Positions 5,534-6,305 of a DNA stretch of 6,305 nt are shown piece by piece. Both the position numbers and the translations under genes were made by a program. The stretch lies in contig JAKSOX010000117.1 in assembly GCA_024405335.1 (NCBI GenBank), positions 1 to 6,305 on the forward strand. Reading direction: 5' to 3'. The notes beneath the pieces were generated by a model. It saw only the letters and a list, made by a program, of their open reading frames with translations, searched no databases and was not told the DNA's origin. How positions within the stretch are numbered: position 1 is the first letter of the stretch; each line of letters opens with the position of its first letter. The stretch comes from Kiritimatiellia bacterium. Lineage in GTDB: Bacteria > Verrucomicrobiota > Kiritimatiellia > RFP12 > UBA1067.

Positions 5534-5730
5534 TAGTTGCCCTGCAGCATGCGCTGCATGGTCTTCTGCACGGTTTTGTCGGTGACGGTCGTGCCACGGA
5601 GGTTGCGCTTGCGGCTGCGGGTCTTGCACGCGTTGAGGTGCGCCTTGCCGCCCTGCGAACGCAGGACCTTGCCCTTGGCCGACGTTTTCATGCGCTTGAC
5701 CGCGCACTTCTTGGTTTTCAACTTAGGCAT
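5533..5730 (-). CDS. rpmI: 50S ribosomal protein L35
   Basis: L35 is a small basic protein of the large ribosomal subunit. The 65-aa product begins with the family signature MPKLKTKKCAVKRMK and continues with GKVLRSQGGKAHLNACKTRSRKRNLRG read across residues 20-46, with a normal length. Cys10 and Cys35 are present but too far apart and too few for a zinc-ribbon claim. The ATG has AGGA 8 bases upstream. rpmI is followed by rplT as in most bacteria. The usual upstream partner infC (IF3) is not in this window: the preceding gene is a DEAD-box helicase 77 bp away. Confidence 0.97.
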   Translation of the reverse strand: MPKLKTKKCAVKRMKTSAKGKVLRSQGGKAHLNACKTRSRKRNLRGTTVTDKTVQKTMQRMLQGN

Positions 5731-5767
5731 TTATCGTTTCCTTTGTTTTTTGTTTTTCATCCTTACC

Positions 5768-5796
5768 GGTCGGGCAGTCGGTTTTGAGCCCGAACC
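5768..5796 (-). other. Possible leader hairpin between the helicase gene and rpmI
   Basis: In the 77-bp gap before rpmI the minus strand can pair CGGGC (5792-5788, extended by TT and GG on its outer side) with GCCCG (5775-5771, extended by ACC). This makes a stem of 6 bp plus 2 more after a one-base bulge, with a 12-base loop. A shorter alternative pairing (TCGG with CCGA) would compete with it. No T-run follows on the minus strand, so it is not a standard terminator. It could be an element of an L20-type autoregulatory leader or a processing site, or simply chance pairing in GC-rich DNA. The rest of the gap shows only the rpmI ribosome site. Confidence 0.3.
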
Positions 5797-5807
5797 AGAC
5801 GGTGAAA

Positions 5808-6305
5808 TCATTTTTCTTCGACCTTCCACTCCTCGTAGCGGGTCTTCTGCTCGACGGGCTTCGCGTAGACGTCCGACTCGTCGACCACTTTTTTGGGCTC
5901 CAGCGCGTTCTCGAACGTGGGGAGCTTGCGCGGGGCCGGGTCTTCCGCCTTGAACGTGAACACGCCCTCCTTGCCGGCGGCGTTCTTCACCACGATTCCC
6001 TCGCGTCCGCCCACGAGCGCGGCGGCGGCGGCCTTCTGCTCTTCGGTGACCGCCTCGCGGGCGTCCACCTCGGCCTTGGCCGCTTCGTCCACGGGCTTCA
6101 GTTCGCTCTTTTGGCCGCGCGCGAGTTTCTCGAGCGGCTTCATGAGCGGATCGTCGTCCTGCAACATCGTGCATTTGAGCGGTTCGTTGATGTATTCTTC
6201 GATTTCGGGAATCGCGAACGACTCGTCTTCGTCGGCAAACGAAATCGCGATGCCGGTGTTGCCGGCGCGGCCCGTGCGGCCGATGCGGTGCACGTAGTCC
6301 TCGGC
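5808..6305 (-). CDS. DEAD-box RNA helicase, C-terminal part (partial)
   Basis: DEAD-box helicases unwind short RNA duplexes in ribosome assembly, mRNA decay or cold adaptation. Only the last 165 residues are present. The 5' part lies beyond the window, and the frame is open to the edge as AEDYVHRIGRTGRAG, which is helicase motif VI with its two ATP-sensing arginines. GIAISFADEDE and a short region ending the RecA-like domain 2 follow (about 17-48). After that comes a highly charged, Ala/Glu/Lys-rich tail of about 110 residues with no recognisable RNA-binding domain (no RGG repeats, no DbpA-type fold). The GTG inside motif VI is an internal valine codon, not a start. The family is most likely RhlE/DeaD-like, but the subgroup cannot be decided from this part. 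The gene is upstream of rpmI-rplT in the same direction and may read into it. Confidence 0.92.
   Translation of the reverse strand, partial: AEDYVHRIGRTGRAGNTGIAISFADEDESFAIPEIEEYINEPLKCTMLQDDDPLMKPLEKLARGQKSELKPVDEAAKAEVDAREAVTEEQKAAAAALVGGREGIVVKNAAGKEGVFTFKAEDPAPRKLPTFENALEPKKVVDESDVYAKPVEQKTRYEEWKVEEK

Noticed and set aside
5024..5707. Minus-strand open frame of 227 codons running through rplT, the terminator and the repeat array
   Set aside because: Gln/Pro/Arg-rich product in a wrong frame over rpmI and rplT, passing through an intrinsic terminator; not a gene.
5768..5796. tRNA-like or standard terminator reading of the hairpin before rpmI
   Set aside because: No cloverleaf or acceptor stem can be built around it, and no T-run follows on the minus strand.

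Overview
The window is GC-rich bacterial DNA in which every gene I can support lies on the minus strand, so transcription runs from position 6305 towards position 1. The gene set (a DUF2851 protein, a YifB/ComM ATPase, a ComEC channel, and a ribosomal L35-L20 pair preceded by a DEAD-box helicase) and the frequent GTG/TTG starts with strong GGAGG-type ribosome sites suggest a Verrucomicrobiota / Kiritimatiellota / Lentisphaerota-like organism. That placement is an impression, not a demonstrated assignment.

Layout in transcription order. (1) 6305-5808: C-terminal end of a DEAD-box RNA helicase, cut by the window edge inside motif VI. (2) 5730-5533 and 5517-5167: rpmI (L35) and rplT (L20), ending in a strong intrinsic terminator at 5138-5103. 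(3) 5094-5010: an 85-bp array of eight TGACA/TGTCA sites, mostly spaced 11 bp and switching orientation once. It forms long perfect inverted and direct repeats just upstream of the next operon. (4) 4931-1: a tightly packed operon with stop/start overlaps or a 3-bp gap. It encodes a 199-aa protein of unknown family, a DUF2851 protein, a ComM/YifB AAA+ ATPase, a ComEC DNA-channel protein without the C-terminal metallo-beta-lactamase domain, and the first 16 codons of a further gene.

The most interesting part is the operon together with its upstream array. Two members (ComM and ComEC) belong to DNA uptake and recombination during natural transformation. The 199-aa first gene has a motif and predicted-strand order that reminds me of Whirly-type single-stranded-DNA-binding proteins. 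It ends in an Ala/Pro-rich linker and an acidic tip finishing in Pro-Phe, like the C-terminus of bacterial SSB. The DUF2851 protein ends in a Cys-X6-Cys-X2-Cys-X5-Cys motif with exactly the spacing of the endonuclease III / MutY [4Fe-4S] loop. My working hypothesis is an operon for handling incoming single-stranded DNA: an ssDNA-binding protein, an Fe-S DNA-processing factor, a branch-migration motor and a membrane channel. The first gene may be controlled by the repeat array. The ComEC, ComM, L20, L35 and helicase calls are firm; the Whirly-like, SSB-like and nuclease-like readings are inference.
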